A DNA stretch of 64,000 nt from Brevundimonas sp. UBA7664 (GTDB taxonomy: Bacteria; Pseudomonadota; Alphaproteobacteria; Caulobacterales; Caulobacteraceae): the NCBI RefSeq assembly GCF_002483305.1, contig NZ_DLHQ01000051.1, positions 574-64,573 of the forward strand, in the 5' to 3' direction. A program made the position numbers and the translations under genes. Each line of letters opens with the position of its first letter. Position 1 is the first letter of the stretch. The notes beneath the pieces are model-generated. The model was given only the letters and a program-made list of their open reading frames with translations. It was not told where the DNA came from and searched no databases. Shown piece after piece: positions 25,605 through 36,390 of this stretch.

Positions 25605-26044
25605 CCCGCCCGCATATCCTCGATCCCGCGGTTGGCGAGGCCGTCGGCGCGTTCGTTCAGTTCATGCCCGGCATGGCCCTTGACCCAGTGCCATTTGACC
25701 TCATGCCGGGCGCGGGCGGCGTCGAGTCGTTTCCACAGGTCCTCGTTCTTGACCGGCTTCCTGTCGGCCGTCTTCCAGCCGCGCGCCTTCCACGGGCCGA
25801 TCCATTTGGTGATGCCGTCCATGACGTAGCGGCTGTCGGTGTGCAGATCGACGCGACAGGACCGGGTCAGGGCCTCCAGCGCGCTGATCGCACCCATCAG
25901 CTCCATCCGGTTGTTGGTGGTCAGCGGCTCGCCGCCCCACAGCTCCTTCTCGTGACCGCCGCCGGTCTGCAGGATCGCGCCCCAGCCGCCGGGGCCGGGG
26001 TTGCCCTTGCAGGCGCCGTCGGTGTGGATGATCACGTGACTCAT
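25601..26044 (-). CDS. rnhA: ribonuclease HI
   Basis: Cleaves the RNA strand of RNA-DNA hybrids. The catalytic carboxylates are all visible: Asp in [15 protein letters not shown], Glu in NNRMELMGA, Asp in [12 protein letters not shown], and a C-terminal Asp in [27 protein letters not shown] is the substrate-handle region. It has 147 residues. It is divergent from tatA (104-base gap). Confidence 0.96.
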   Translation of the reverse strand: MSHVIIHTDGACKGNPGPGGWGAILQTGGGHEKELWGGEPLTTNNRMELMGAISALEALTRSCRVDLHTDSRYVMDGITKWIGPWKARGWKTADRKPVKNEDLWKRLDAARARHEVKWHWVKGHAGHELNERADGLANRGIEDMRAG

Positions 26045-26148
26045 GGGCGCGTCCTAACAGGTTCGCTTGGCGTCGCGCCACTGAACGGCCTATATGCGGC
26101 ACAAGTGTTTGAGCGGGCCCCGCATCGGCCCGAACGAGGAGACGGGTC

Positions 26149-26367
26149 TTGGGTTCTTTCAGCATCTGGCACTGGGCCATTGTCGCCATCATCGCCCTGT
26201 TGCTGTTCGGCGGCCGGGGCAAACTGTCCGGCCTGATGGGCGACGCCGCCAAGGGCATCAAGGCCTTCCGCGAGGGCCTGAAGGACACCGATTCGGACAA
26301 GCCTTCGGACGAGCGCGCGGGCGCCCTGCCCCGCACCGACGCCGAAAAAGAAGACCTGAAGTCGTAA
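26149..26367 (+). CDS. tatA: twin-arginine translocase subunit TatA (TTG start)
   Basis: A 72-residue pore-forming component of the Tat system that exports folded proteins. A TTG start at 26149 has GAGGAGAC upstream. One membrane helix ([18 protein letters not shown]), the amphipathic helix [20 protein letters not shown] and a charged, disordered tail are typical. It heads tatA-tatB-tatC on the plus strand. Confidence 0.93.
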   Translation: MGSFSIWHWAIVAIIALLLFGGRGKLSGLMGDAAKGIKAFREGLKDTDSDKPSDERAGALPRTDAEKEDLKS

Positions 26368-26396
26368 CCCCCTCATTGACGTCGGAGACCTGACGG

Positions 26397-26915
26397 ATGG
26401 GTGGCCTCGGCCCCGGTATCGGCGGCTTTGAAATCCTCGTGATCGGCATCGTGGCCCTGCTTGTGGTGGGGCCAAAGGATTTGCCGTTGCTGATGCGCAA
26501 GATCGGCAAGGTGATGGCCCGCGCCCGCGCCATGGCCAATGAGTTCCGCTCCAGCTTCGACGAGATGGCGCGGCAGTCCGAGCTGGACGAACTGCGCAAG
26601 GAGGTCGAGGCGTTGCGCAGCGGCCAGGGCATGCATCCGCTGGGGGCGGAAGCCGACGCCGCCTTCCGCGACATTCGCAATGATCTGAACAAGCCGCTGG
26701 ACACCGAACCGGCCATGCTGCCCGCGCCGGACGAATGGCCGGACAGCCCGCCGGCGATGGCGCCGCTCGACGACGCGCCGGCGCCGAAAGCCAAGGCGAA
26801 GACCGCGGCCAAACCCCGCAAGGCCGCGGCGACAACCGCGCCGGCCCCCGTGGCATCGATCAAGACCGCCAGCGGCAAGTCCCGTCCCATCCGCGCGAAG
26901 AAGGTCGACCTGTGA
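26397..26915 (+). CDS. tatB: Sec-independent translocase protein TatB
   Basis: 172 residues. The N-terminal helix reads GPGIGGFEILVIGIVALLVVGPKDLP, then an amphipathic helix LLMRKIGKVMARARAMANEF, which is the TatB pattern (Pro-Lys/Asp-Leu-Pro after the membrane helix). The remaining two thirds is Ala/Pro/Lys-rich and probably disordered. Its TGA overlaps the GTG start of tatC by four bases. It forms the substrate-receptor complex with TatC. Confidence 0.93.
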   Translation: MGGLGPGIGGFEILVIGIVALLVVGPKDLPLLMRKIGKVMARARAMANEFRSSFDEMARQSELDELRKEVEALRSGQGMHPLGAEADAAFRDIRNDLNKPLDTEPAMLPAPDEWPDSPPAMAPLDDAPAPKAKAKTAAKPRKAAATTAPAPVASIKTASGKSRPIRAKKVDL

Positions 26916-27790
26916 GCCGGCTGGATCGGGACGAGGACGAGATCGAGGCGTCGCGCGCGCCCCTGATGGATCATCTGATCGAGCTGCGCGGGCGGCTGGT
27001 GATCTGCGTGATCGCCTTCGTCCTCGGCTTCATTCTCTGCTTCGCCTTCGCCGAGCCGCTGTACATCTTCCTGGTCAAGCCGTTCGCGGCGGCGGCGGCC
27101 TTCCACCAGTCGGTCGGGCCCGGCGGCCATGTCTCGCCGCTGGACCTGATCCTGGGCACGGCGGGGCTGAAACCCCTGCCCGGCGTCGACGGCCAGACGG
27201 TCAATCTGATCTATACGGCACCGCTGGAGATCCTGTTCACCAAGATGAAGCTGGCCGGCTTCGGGGCGATCGTCGTGTCCTTCCCGGTGCTGGCCTGGCA
27301 GCTCTACCGGTTCGTGGCGCCGGGCCTGTACCGCAATGAGAAGGGCGCCTTCCTGCCGTTCCTGCTGGCGGCGCCGCTGCTGTTCCTGCTGGGCGCGGCG
27401 CTGGTCTATTTCGTCATGCTGCCGTTCGTCATGTGGTTCTCGCTGAGCCAGCAGATCACCGGCGGCGGCGTCTCGGCGGCCCTGCTGCCCAAGGTGTCGG
27501 ACTATCTGAACCTGGTCACCGCCCTGCTTCTGGCCTTCGGCCTGTGCTTCCAGCTGCCCGTGGTGATGACCCTACTGGGTCTGGCCGGCATTATCTCGTC
27601 GAAGGTCATGGCCGAGGGCCGGCGCTACGCCATCATGGCCGTGGTCGTGGTCGCCGCCGTGGTCACCCCGCCCGACCCGATCAGCCAGATCATGCTCGCC
27701 GTGCCTCTGGTGCTGCTCTACGAGATCTCGATCTGGTGCGTGCGGCTGATCGAGATGCGGCGGAAGAAGGCTGACGCTGCGGAAGCCTGA
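26912..27790 (+). CDS. tatC: Sec-independent translocase protein TatC
   Basis: 292-residue inner-membrane receptor for twin-arginine signal peptides. GTG start in a GTGA overlap with tatB gives MSRLDRDEDEIEASRAPLMDHLIELRGRL, including the conserved family motif HLIELRGRL. Six hydrophobic segments follow, with ALVYFVMLPFV and the segment around KVSDYLNLV. The insert between the first helices (HQSVGPGGHVSPLDLILGTAGLKPLPGVDG) is longer than in E. coli but common in alphaproteobacteria. Confidence 0.95.
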   Translation: MSRLDRDEDEIEASRAPLMDHLIELRGRLVICVIAFVLGFILCFAFAEPLYIFLVKPFAAAAAFHQSVGPGGHVSPLDLILGTAGLKPLPGVDGQTVNLIYTAPLEILFTKMKLAGFGAIVVSFPVLAWQLYRFVAPGLYRNEKGAFLPFLLAAPLLFLLGAALVYFVMLPFVMWFSLSQQITGGGVSAALLPKVSDYLNLVTALLLAFGLCFQLPVVMTLLGLAGIISSKVMAEGRRYAIMAVVVVAAVVTPPDPISQIMLAVPLVLLYEISIWCVRLIEMRRKKADAAEA

Positions 27791-27847
27791 CCGGAACCTC
27801 GGACGAGCGTGGCCGTTTGCACCGGGTTCCCATTCAGGAGTCCGCCC

Positions 27848-28123
27848 ATGACCATCCGCCGCCATCTGACTGCCGTCGCCGCGCTCTCCGCCCTCGCCTT
27901 CACCGCCGCGGCCTGCACGCCGGCGAACAACGACGCGGACGCCGACCGCGACACCGATACGACGACGATCATCGAGCGCGAGGTCCCGGCCGATCCGGTG
28001 GTCATCGAGCGCGAGGTTCAGGTTCCCGGTCCCCCCGTGGTCATCGAGGACCGCCGCGACGGCGACACCACGACCGTCCGCGCCGGCGAGAACGGCATCG
28101 AGGTCGAGACCACCAACCGCTAG
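27848..28123 (+). CDS. small acidic lipoprotein
   Basis: 91 residues: a signal peptide with lipobox TAAAC (Cys23), then an acidic segment (NNDADADRDTDTTT), two near-identical VVIEREVP/VVIEREVQVPG units and a Thr/Val-rich end. No known domain. An RBS (AGGAG) lies upstream of ATG 27848. It lies 57 bases after tatC and is closed by a strong terminator. The repeated beta-prone VVIERE units could form a small exported beta-hairpin; role unknown. Confidence 0.7.
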   Translation: MTIRRHLTAVAALSALAFTAAACTPANNDADADRDTDTTTIIEREVPADPVVIEREVQVPGPPVVIEDRRDGDTTTVRAGENGIEVETTNR

Positions 28124-28145
28124 GTCGCGACTCCCGCAAACGACA

Positions 28146-28181
28146 GAGGCGCCGGACGGTTTCCCGTCCGGCGCCTCTTTT
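28146..28181 (+). terminator. strong rho-independent terminator
   Basis: GAGGCGCCGGACGG (28146-28159), loop TTTC, CCGTCCGGCGCCTC (28164-28177), then TTTTCGTT: a perfect 14-bp stem with a T-run on the plus strand. It ends the tatABC-lipoprotein run. On the minus strand it follows glnA with a weaker T-rich stretch, so it may work in both directions. Confidence 0.88.
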
Positions 28182-28201
28182 CGTTGGGCCTCAGCCGCCG
28201 G

Positions 28202-29608
28202 TCAGCAGCTGTAGTACATGTCGAATTCGACCGGGTGCGGGTGCAGTTGCAGGCGCATCACCTCTTCCATCTTCAGCTCGATATAGCTGTCGATGAAGTC
28301 GTCATCCATGACGCCGCCCTTCTTGAGGAAGGCGCGATCCTTGTCGAGGCTGTCGAGCGCCTCCTTCAGCGAGCCGCACACCTCGGGGATCGAGCCGCGC
28401 TCTTCCGGCGGCAGGTCATAGAGGTTCTTGTCGGCGGGGGCGCCCGGATCGATCCGGTTCTCGATGCCGTCGAGGCCGGCCATCAGCAGGGCGACGAAGG
28501 TCAGATAGGGGTTGCCCATCGGATCGGGGAAGCGGGCCTCGATGCGCTTGGCCTTGGGCGAGTTGACCCACGGGATACGGATCGAGGCCGAGCGGTTGCG
28601 GGCCGAATAGGCCAGTTTCACCGGGGCTTCGTAGCCGGGGACCAGGCGCTTGTAGGAGTTGGTCGTCGAGTTGGCGAAGGCGTTGATGGCCTTGGCGTGT
28701 TTGATGATGCCGCCGATGTACCACAGGCACATGTCCGACAGGCCGGCGTATTTGTCGCCCGCGAACAGGGGCTTGCCGTCACGCCAGATCGACTGGTGCA
28801 CATGCATGCCCGAGCCGTTGTCGCCGAAGGTCGGCTTGGCCATGAAGGTGGCCGATTTGCCGTAGGCGGCGGCGACGTTGTGGATGACGTATTTGTACAG
28901 CTGCAGCCGGTCGGCCATGGTCAGCAGGTCGCTGAACTTGAGGCCCAGTTCGTGCTGCGCCGGGGCGACCTCGTGGTGGTGCTTCTCGGGCTGCATGCCC
29001 AGGTCGCGCATGACGCCCAGCATCTCGCCGCGCAGGTCCTGGGCGCTGTCGGTCGGATTGACCGGGAAATAGCCGCCCTTGTGCGTCGGGCGGTGGCCCA
29101 TGTTGCCTTCGGAATATTCGGCGCCGGTGTTGGCCGGCAGCTCGATCGAGTCATAGGCGTAGCCGGTGTCGTGCGGCTGGGTCGACCAGCGCACGTCGTC
29201 GAAGATGAAGAACTCGGCCTCCGGGCCGAAGAAGACGGTGTCGCCCACGCCCGAGGACTGGACATAGGCCAGGGCCTTCTTGGCCATCGAGCGGCTGTCG
29301 CGGTTGTAGGGCTCGCCGGTGTCGGGGTTCAGCACGTCGCAGAACAGGAACATCGTGGTCTGCTGGTAGAACGGATCGATCCAGAAATTGGTCAGGTCCG
29401 GCTTGAGCAGCATGTCGGACTCGTTGATCGCCTTCCAGCCGGCGATCGAGGAGCCGTCGAACATGGTCCCCTCTTCGAGGAACTCCTCATCGACCAGGTC
29501 GATGTCGAAGGTGACGTGTTGCATCCGACCCTTGGTGTCGGTGAAACGGAGATCGACGTATTTGACGTCCTTCTCCTTGATCTCCTTGAGAATCTTGCCG
29601 GCGCTCAT
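28202..29608 (-). CDS. glnA: glutamine synthetase type I
   Basis: ATP-dependent ligation of ammonia to glutamate, the main nitrogen assimilation step. 468 residues: [39 protein letters not shown], the ATP motif [16 protein letters not shown], and the adenylylation loop with Tyr in [10 protein letters not shown], so it is of the GS-I beta type regulated by adenylylation. The glutamate flap and C-terminal MYYSC are as expected. It follows glnB after a 74-base gap, as in many alphaproteobacteria. Confidence 0.97.
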   Translation of the reverse strand: MSAGKILKEIKEKDVKYVDLRFTDTKGRMQHVTFDIDLVDEEFLEEGTMFDGSSIAGWKAINESDMLLKPDLTNFWIDPFYQQTTMFLFCDVLNPDTGEPYNRDSRSMAKKALAYVQSSGVGDTVFFGPEAEFFIFDDVRWSTQPHDTGYAYDSIELPANTGAEYSEGNMGHRPTHKGGYFPVNPTDSAQDLRGEMLGVMRDLGMQPEKHHHEVAPAQHELGLKFSDLLTMADRLQLYKYVIHNVAAAYGKSATFMAKPTFGDNGSGMHVHQSIWRDGKPLFAGDKYAGLSDMCLWYIGGIIKHAKAINAFANSTTNSYKRLVPGYEAPVKLAYSARNRSASIRIPWVNSPKAKRIEARFPDPMGNPYLTFVALLMAGLDGIENRIDPGAPADKNLYDLPPEERGSIPEVCGSLKEALDSLDKDRAFLKKGGVMDDDFIDSYIELKMEEVMRLQLHPHPVEFDMYYSC

Positions 29609-29682
29609 GTCTTGTGGATCCTGTCTGGCGGGGGAGGAGGAAAAGCGGCCGCGCCTTGCGGAACGGCCGGTCGATGGATCGT

Positions 29683-30969
<1,287 letters not shown>

Positions 30970-31042
30970 CCGCGACCCCTCGCCCGGTTCAATTCGTCAC
31001 CGAAGCAGCCTATCCCGACAGCTCCCCCGCCGGAGCCCTGTC

Positions 31043-31810
31043 TTGTTGATTGTCCTGTCCCCGGCCAAGCGGCTGGATTTCACCGAAGCCGATCCACGCC
31101 TGCCCGCCAGCGAGCGGCGCTTCCTCGAGGATACGGCGTCGCTGGCGCGGACGGCGCGCGGCCGCACGGTGGCCGAGCTGCGGCGGTTGATGAGCCTTTC
31201 CGACGACCTGGCCCGGCTGAACCGCGAACGGTTCCAGGCCTTTGACGCCGAATCGACCGACGGGGTGCAGGCGGCCTTCGCCTTCGCCGGCGACGTCTAT
31301 GAAGGCCTGAAGGCGCGCGAACTGGACGAGTCCGGCCTGGCCTTCGCCCAGGACCATGTGCGCATTCTGTCGGGCCTGTACGGCCTGCTGCGGCCGCTGG
31401 ACCGGATCCAGCCCTATCGGCTGGAGATGGGCACGCGACTGAAGACCCGGCGGGGGTCCAGCCTGTACGATTTCTGGGGCGACCGGATCTCGAAATGCCT
31501 GAACGCCGACGCCGAGGGGCAGGGTCAGCGCGTGCTGGTGAACCTGGCCAGCCAGGAATATTTCGGCGCCGTCGACGCGCGGGCGCTGAAACTGCCGGTG
31601 GTGACGCCGCATTTCCGCGAATCGAAGGACGGCGAGAGCCGGATCATCTCCTTCTTCGCCAAGAAGGCGCGCGGCGGCATGACGCGGTTCGCCATCGACG
31701 AGCGGATCGAGCGGGCTGAGGACCTCAAGGCCTTCGACCGCGACGGCTATCGCTTTGACAAGGCGGCGTCGACCGAGACAGAGTGGATATTCATCAGATC
31801 GGGAAATTAA
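31043..31810 (+). CDS. yaaA: peroxide stress protein YaaA family (DUF328)
   Basis: A 255-residue cytoplasmic protein of the YaaA family; the E. coli member lowers free iron under peroxide stress and binds DNA. The TTG start at 31043 has GGAG seven bases upstream and gives MLIVLSPAKRLDF, the conserved opening; LSGLYGLLRPLDRIQPYRLEMGTRL, LVNLASQEYF and FFAKKARGGMTRF are family blocks. It lies in a plus-strand series after nnrD but is spaced from it. Function by family only. Confidence 0.92.
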   Translation: MLIVLSPAKRLDFTEADPRLPASERRFLEDTASLARTARGRTVAELRRLMSLSDDLARLNRERFQAFDAESTDGVQAAFAFAGDVYEGLKARELDESGLAFAQDHVRILSGLYGLLRPLDRIQPYRLEMGTRLKTRRGSSLYDFWGDRISKCLNADAEGQGQRVLVNLASQEYFGAVDARALKLPVVTPHFRESKDGESRIISFFAKKARGGMTRFAIDERIERAEDLKAFDRDGYRFDKAASTETEWIFIRSGN

Positions 31811-31882
31811 ACCCGACTGTCGCCTTCGCAACCGCGAACGGCTAGGCTGGCGATCCAAGACTGACGGACGGACGAGACCCTT

Positions 31883-32731
31883 ATGTTCCAATGGCCCAAA
31901 CGCGGTGACGGCTCACAGACGGCCAGCGAGCCCTTCCGCGACATCGGCGATCTGAAGGGTCAGGTGGCGGTGATCTCGGGCTCGACCTCGGGCATCGGCC
32001 TGGCCTTCGCCCGCGCCATCGCCTCGCGCGGCGGCGACGTGGTGCTGAACGGCCTCGGCGACCCGTCCGAGATCGAACGCACGCGGTCGGAGCTGGAAGC
32101 CAGCTGCGGCGTGCAGGTTCGCTATCACGCCGCCAACATGCTGCGCGGCGACGAGGTCGCCGACATGGTCGCCTATGGCAAGCACCAGCTGGGCCGGGTC
32201 GACATCCTGATCAACAACGCCGGCGTCCAGCACGTCGAGGCGGTGGAGAAATTCCCGTCCGACAAATGGGAACAGATCATCGCCATCAACCTGTCCTCGA
32301 CCTTCTATGCGACGCGGGCGGCGATCCCGATCATGAAGGCCCAGGGACGCGGCCGGATCATCAATGTCGCCTCGGCCCACGGCCTGGTCGCCAGCCCGTT
32401 CAAGTCCGCCTATGTCGCGGCCAAGCACGGCGTGCTGGGCTTCACCAAGACGGTGGCGCTGGAAGTCGCGCAGGACGGCATCACCTGCAACGCCATCTGC
32501 CCCGGCTATGTCGAGACGCCGATCGTCGAGAAACAGGTCGCCGACCAGGCCCGCACGCGGGGGATGTCGAAGGAGGCGGTGCTGAAGGACGTGATCCTGG
32601 CGGCCCAGCCGACCAAGCGGTTCGTGACCACGGACGAGCTGACCGGGATGATGCTGTATCTGGTCAGCGACCTGGGGGCGTCGGCCAACGGGGCGAGTTT
32701 CTCGATCGATGGCGGGTGGACGGCGCAGTAG
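31883..32731 (+). CDS. bdhA: 3-hydroxybutyrate dehydrogenase-like SDR
   Basis: 282-residue short-chain dehydrogenase. NAD site SGSTSGIGLAFARAIA, the NNAGVQHVEAVEKFP block, catalytic SAHGLVASPFKSAYVAAKHG (Ser, Tyr, Lys) and NAICPGYVETPIVEKQ are characteristic of D-3-hydroxybutyrate dehydrogenases, which interconvert 3-hydroxybutyrate and acetoacetate in polyhydroxybutyrate breakdown. It carries ~25 extra N-terminal residues (FQWPKRGDGSQTASEPF) before the Rossmann fold, so a later start is possible, but no good alternative RBS stands out. Confidence 0.85.
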   Translation: MFQWPKRGDGSQTASEPFRDIGDLKGQVAVISGSTSGIGLAFARAIASRGGDVVLNGLGDPSEIERTRSELEASCGVQVRYHAANMLRGDEVADMVAYGKHQLGRVDILINNAGVQHVEAVEKFPSDKWEQIIAINLSSTFYATRAAIPIMKAQGRGRIINVASAHGLVASPFKSAYVAAKHGVLGFTKTVALEVAQDGITCNAICPGYVETPIVEKQVADQARTRGMSKEAVLKDVILAAQPTKRFVTTDELTGMMLYLVSDLGASANGASFSIDGGWTAQ

Positions 32732-32992
32732 CCGATGGCGTGAGCGGCGGCCGTCATGCGCCAGAAACGGCTATCGGGACGCTCTCAACCGTTGGATAAT
32801 GTGCGCACCGGCTGTCGTTCATGACGCCGATCTTCGCGAATATGCGCGCCGGTAAAGTCATCGCAAGAAATCCGGTCCCGACCCTCGGAGCATCGGCCTG
32901 TCATTTCGCCGACCCGATCGGCGGTGGCTTACCCCAGTCAGCACGCCCAGCGTCCCACGAGTGCGACCCGCCGTTGGCGGCTGTTTCCATGG

Positions 32993-33853
32993 TCAGGGCT
33001 CCACAGACGCGAGCCAAGTTCCCGGGCGCTCCACATTGAACGCCCCACTCTCCTCGGCGAAGCGATTCAGCAAGAAGGCGTGCCCGGCGCCATAGACGAC
33101 CAGCACGCGCTCGCCGGGCGTCTCGGCCAGCCGTACCAGATTGCCGAAAATCTTCAGGTTGCGCCCATGCCAGGCGCCGACCCAGTTGGCTCCCTGGCCG
33201 TCTTCCGGCGTCCCCAGCAGAGCGATGTCATAGTAGGGCCTGTGCATGCTCAACAGGTATTCGGGCGTGTTCACCACGGCCAGCCAGTCATGGATCGGCC
33301 GGGACTGGACCAGGTCGGTGATCCGTTGCCCGCGAACCGGATTGCGCAGTTCGGCAAGGCGCGCCTGCTCTCCCGCCGCCTCGGCGCCTTGCGTCCAGTC
33401 GTAGGCCGCCTGATCGCCCGGCGACGCGTCGTTCCAGTCGACGCCGTAGATCCGCTCGTGGCCCAGTCTCGCCGCCAGCCGAAGGCCAATCTGGTCAATC
33501 TCGTTGGCGGTCAGCACATAGGTTCCGGCGCGATAGTCGGCGTAGCGCCGATCAAGGGCGGCCTGATCTCTGGTCTTGATCTCAACGGCGATCCTCGTAG
33601 GCCGCCAACGGGCCAGCGCCGCCACCACAGCCTCGATCTCGGCTTGGCGCCGGGGGCTGAGCACGTCGTCAACTTCCGTGCGCAGCACGTCACGATTGTT
33701 GTTCGCCAGGTGCACAGTGCCCACCACCATGAGTGAGGGACGGTCTTCGATTAGCCGTTCACTCACCAGCTGGGCCGGCGCAAGCGCTGACTGGGCGAAG
33801 GCTGGGACTGCAGTGACGAATGACAGGGCGAGGGCGGCGATAGCGGCTTTCAT
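32993..33853 (-). CDS. DUF5694 (TraB/GumN-like) exported protein
   Basis: 286 residues with a Sec signal (MKAAIAALALSFVTAVPAFAQ) and a domain with SLMVVGTVHLANNNRD near the start, a central PTRIAVEIKTRDQ, and VLVVYGAGHAFLLNRF near the end. The GTxH, E and GxGH signatures are those of the TraB/TIKI-like putative metalloprotease or erythromycin-esterase-like superfamily; DUF5694 is the closest name I can give. It is isolated, flanked by gaps of 261 and 392 bases without genes, in DNA that looks less GC-rich than average. Substrate unknown. Confidence 0.78.
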   Translation of the reverse strand: MKAAIAALALSFVTAVPAFAQSALAPAQLVSERLIEDRPSLMVVGTVHLANNNRDVLRTEVDDVLSPRRQAEIEAVVAALARWRPTRIAVEIKTRDQAALDRRYADYRAGTYVLTANEIDQIGLRLAARLGHERIYGVDWNDASPGDQAAYDWTQGAEAAGEQARLAELRNPVRGQRITDLVQSRPIHDWLAVVNTPEYLLSMHRPYYDIALLGTPEDGQGANWVGAWHGRNLKIFGNLVRLAETPGERVLVVYGAGHAFLLNRFAEESGAFNVERPGTWLASVEP

Positions 33854-34245
33854 GGCTCAGTCCTTGTGTTCTCGCTTGGCGCGACCGAGGGGATCTTTGG
33901 TTTTAACGGTCTCAGAACTTCATGACGGCAGGGCTCGGCAGCGTCTGAAGAACATACCGACGGCGCTCAACGTGCGGAAGGCGCACGAAACGCATCAGCC
34001 AGTTGCGTCGAACGCATTGGTCAAGCGCGGGCAAGGCACAGCTTTCGACGCTGGCCATCGGCAAGTCGGTGTCATTGCTGCATCACGCTGATGGACCAGC
34101 AGAACGCGCAGCCGGCTTTCTCAGATCGACGCGCCTGAGCGGGTGGCTGCGGGGCGCAGGTTGACACGAGATGCTCTGGTCAGGAGCGGGCGTTCCAGAA
34201 TTCTCTAATGAGTCAGGAGCCGTCTTTCAGCGAAGCCAGCGATCA
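33854..34245. other. 392-bp stretch without a recognisable gene
   Basis: Between the start of the DUF5694 gene and the end of tsaC. Neither strand has an ORF with sensible codon use and a start; base composition is visibly more balanced than in the surrounding genes. I see no hairpin, tRNA or repeat. It should contain the DUF5694 promoter, and could include eroded coding sequence. Confidence 0.5.
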
Positions 34246-35157
34246 CTACCCCACAAACCCCGCCGCGCGCTTCAGCCGGTCGTTGATGGCCTCGCCGAGC
34301 CCCTGCACCGGGATCGGCGACACCGCGATCCCCGCCGGCTTCTCCCGATCCGCCTCGCGCAGCCTGCGGAACAGATTGGCCGCCGCCTCGCGCAGATCGC
34401 CGGAGGGGCTCAGGCTCCAGCGGAGCGCGCCGACGCCGGGGCCGAAGCCGAGCAGGATCTCGTCGGGGTGCGGGACGACGACATCGATCCGCACCGGCGC
34501 TTCGGGCGCATAGTGCAGGGCCATGCGGCCGGGCGAGCGGTGCCCCTCCCCGTCCCTGTCCAGAGGGCCGACGACGGCCTCGATGTCGTCGCGCGTGACC
34601 GAGCCCGGACGCAGCAGGGAGACGCGCCCGGCCAGCACCGAGACGACCGTGCTCTCCACACCCACGGCGCAGTCGCCGCCGTCGATGAGCGCCGCCGCGA
34701 AGGCCCCGGTCTCTTCGACCGCGTCAGCGAAGGTCGTGGGGCTGGGCCGGCCGGAGCGGTTGGCCGAGGGCGCGACGACCGGGCGGCCGAAGGCAGTGAT
34801 GACGGCGCGGGCGCGGGCGTGGCCGGGGACGCGGACGGCGACGCTGTCCAGACCGGCGCGGGCGAGGTCACAGACCCGGTCGCGGTCCCGAACCGCCGCC
34901 ACGATGGTCAGGGGACCGGGCCAGAAGGCCTCGGCCAGGGCCCGCGCCCGGGCGTCGAAGACGGCGATCGTCTCGGCCTGTATGGCGTCGGCGACATGGG
35001 CGATCAGGGGATTGAACCGGGGCCGGCCCTTGGCTTCGAAGATGGCGGCGACGGCGACGGCGTTTCCGGCGTCGGCGGCGAGGCCATAGACGGTCTCGGT
35101 CGGCAGGATGACCAGGCGGCCGTCCGCCAGGGCGCGCGCGGCCTCAGCGTCGGACAC
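34246..35157 (-). CDS. tsaC: L-threonylcarbamoyladenylate synthase (Sua5/TsaC)
   Basis: Makes threonylcarbamoyl-AMP for the t6A modification of ANN-decoding tRNAs. Conserved blocks: LPTETVYGLAADA, IFEAKGRPRFNPLIAHV, FWPGPLT, VAVRVPGHA and VAPSANRSGRPSPTT, then a C-terminal Sua5-type domain with a GHRSPGRMALHYAPEAPV linker, so it is the two-domain Sua5 form. I chose GTG 35157, three bases after the yceI stop, giving 303 residues; a TTG at 35223 would overlap yceI by 64 bases and add Gly/Ala-rich sequence. Confidence 0.92.
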   Translation of the reverse strand: MSDAEAARALADGRLVILPTETVYGLAADAGNAVAVAAIFEAKGRPRFNPLIAHVADAIQAETIAVFDARARALAEAFWPGPLTIVAAVRDRDRVCDLARAGLDSVAVRVPGHARARAVITAFGRPVVAPSANRSGRPSPTTFADAVEETGAFAAALIDGGDCAVGVESTVVSVLAGRVSLLRPGSVTRDDIEAVVGPLDRDGEGHRSPGRMALHYAPEAPVRIDVVVPHPDEILLGFGPGVGALRWSLSPSGDLREAAANLFRRLREADREKPAGIAVSPIPVQGLGEAINDRLKRAAGFVG

Positions 35158-35159
35158 GG

Positions 35160-35717
35160 TCAGCCGCGTTGCGCCTGAAGCGCCACCCGCACCGTCACCT
35201 GCCGTCCGACCAGCCTGTTCCAAGGCCCCGATGTCCCTATGCCGAAGTCCGTGCGATTCAGGACGAATGCGCCCGCCAGATGCGCCCGGTCGCCGGTCAC
35301 GCGCAAGTCCACCGGAAAGGCGACCGGGAGTGTCACCCCCTTCATCGTCACCCGCGCGCGCGCCGTGTAGCGGTCGCCGCCGAGCGGCTCCAGCGACTGC
35401 AGATCGAAGCGGATCTGCGGATAGCGGGCGGCGTCGAGGAAGGCCGGGCCGGTGGCGCGCGCCGAGGCGACCGCCGGCGACATCGCCAGCGAGGCCGACT
35501 GGACGACCACGGTGGCGCGGGTCCGGTCCGGATCGGCCGGATCGAAGACGATGTCGCCCCGCCAGTCGGCGAACCGGCCGCTGTGCGCGCCGCCGAAGGC
35601 CCGGACCGACAGCTCGATGCGCGAGGCGTCGCGGTCCACGGCCCAGGGAATGGGCACCGCCCCGGTGAGCGTCAGCAGGGCCAGACCGGCCACAAGCAGG
35701 GCGGCGAGGCGTCTCAC
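35160..35717 (-). CDS. YceI-family periplasmic protein
   Basis: 185 residues: signal peptide (MRRLAALLVAGLALLTLTGA), then the lipocalin-like YceI barrel that binds polyisoprenoids in characterised members: WAVDRDASRIELSVRAFGG, FLDAARYPQIRFDLQSLEP, GVTLPVAFPVDLRV and AFVLNRTDFGIGT. The GTG at 35717 overlaps the stop of cytochrome b561 (GTGA), which together with the clean signal peptide favours it over GTG 35735. The b561-YceI neighbourhood is frequent in proteobacteria. Confidence 0.9.
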   Translation of the reverse strand: MRRLAALLVAGLALLTLTGAVPIPWAVDRDASRIELSVRAFGGAHSGRFADWRGDIVFDPADPDRTRATVVVQSASLAMSPAVASARATGPAFLDAARYPQIRFDLQSLEPLGGDRYTARARVTMKGVTLPVAFPVDLRVTGDRAHLAGAFVLNRTDFGIGTSGPWNRLVGRQVTVRVALQAQRG

Positions 35718-36268
35718 GGCCGACGCGGAATCCACGGGATCATCCGGTGCAGGACATTGTCGCGGTCGACGAACTGGTGCTTCAGCGCGGCGAGGACATG
35801 CAGGGCGATCAGGACATAGAGGCCCTTCATCACCAGCTCATGGATGTCGATGATGGCGCGGAAGGCGTCCCGACCGCCGGTGATCGGCAGCAGCGGCCAG
35901 TTGAACAGACCGAACCAGCTGAAATCCCGTCCGGTCGCCGACACCGCCGCCCAGCCGGTCAACGGCATGGCGATCAGCAGGACGTAGAACAGGACGTGGG
36001 TCGCCCGGGCCAGACCCTTCTCCCAGCGCTTCATGCCGTCCGGCAGAGGCAGGGCCGGATTGGCGACGCGCCAACCGATCCGCGCCAGCGTCAGGACCAG
36101 CACGGTCAGCCCCAGCGCCTTGTGAACCTGGACGAATTCGCGGGAGATCGTCTGTCCCTCGGTCGCCTCATGGGCGGTGATCAGCAGCACCTGGGCGAGA
36201 ATCATCGCCGCGATCAGCCAGTGCAGGACCAGCGAGACAGTGGAGTAGCGATTGCGCGGTTCGGCCAT
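35714..36268 (-). CDS. cytochrome b561
   Basis: 184-residue four-helix di-haem b membrane protein that moves electrons across the inner membrane. Helices begin with YSTVSLVLHWLIAAMILAQVLL (His for haem), VHKALGLTVLVLTLARIGWRV, HVLFYVLLIAMPLTGWAAV and a last segment IHELVMKGLYVLIALHVLAALKHQF, with paired histidines in helices 1, 2 and 4. ATG 36268 starts the family-like part; the longer ORF adds unrelated sequence. It is divergent from an acyl-CoA dehydrogenase and coupled to yceI. Confidence 0.92.
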   Translation of the reverse strand: MAEPRNRYSTVSLVLHWLIAAMILAQVLLITAHEATEGQTISREFVQVHKALGLTVLVLTLARIGWRVANPALPLPDGMKRWEKGLARATHVLFYVLLIAMPLTGWAAVSATGRDFSWFGLFNWPLLPITGGRDAFRAIIDIHELVMKGLYVLIALHVLAALKHQFVDRDNVLHRMIPWIPRRP

Positions 36269-36390
36269 GGGTCCTCGGCGTGTTGAACGGCCCAGACTGG
36301 ACCAGCTGGACGCTGACGCCAAGGCCGCTTGCATACCGTCGCGGCAAGGCGTCATGAACGCGGATCAGACCGACAGCAAGGCCCGTCCGC

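Noticed and set aside
34246..35223. tsaC starting at the TTG at 35223
   Set aside because: It would overlap yceI by 64 bases; a GTG three bases after the yceI stop gives the family-length N-terminus.
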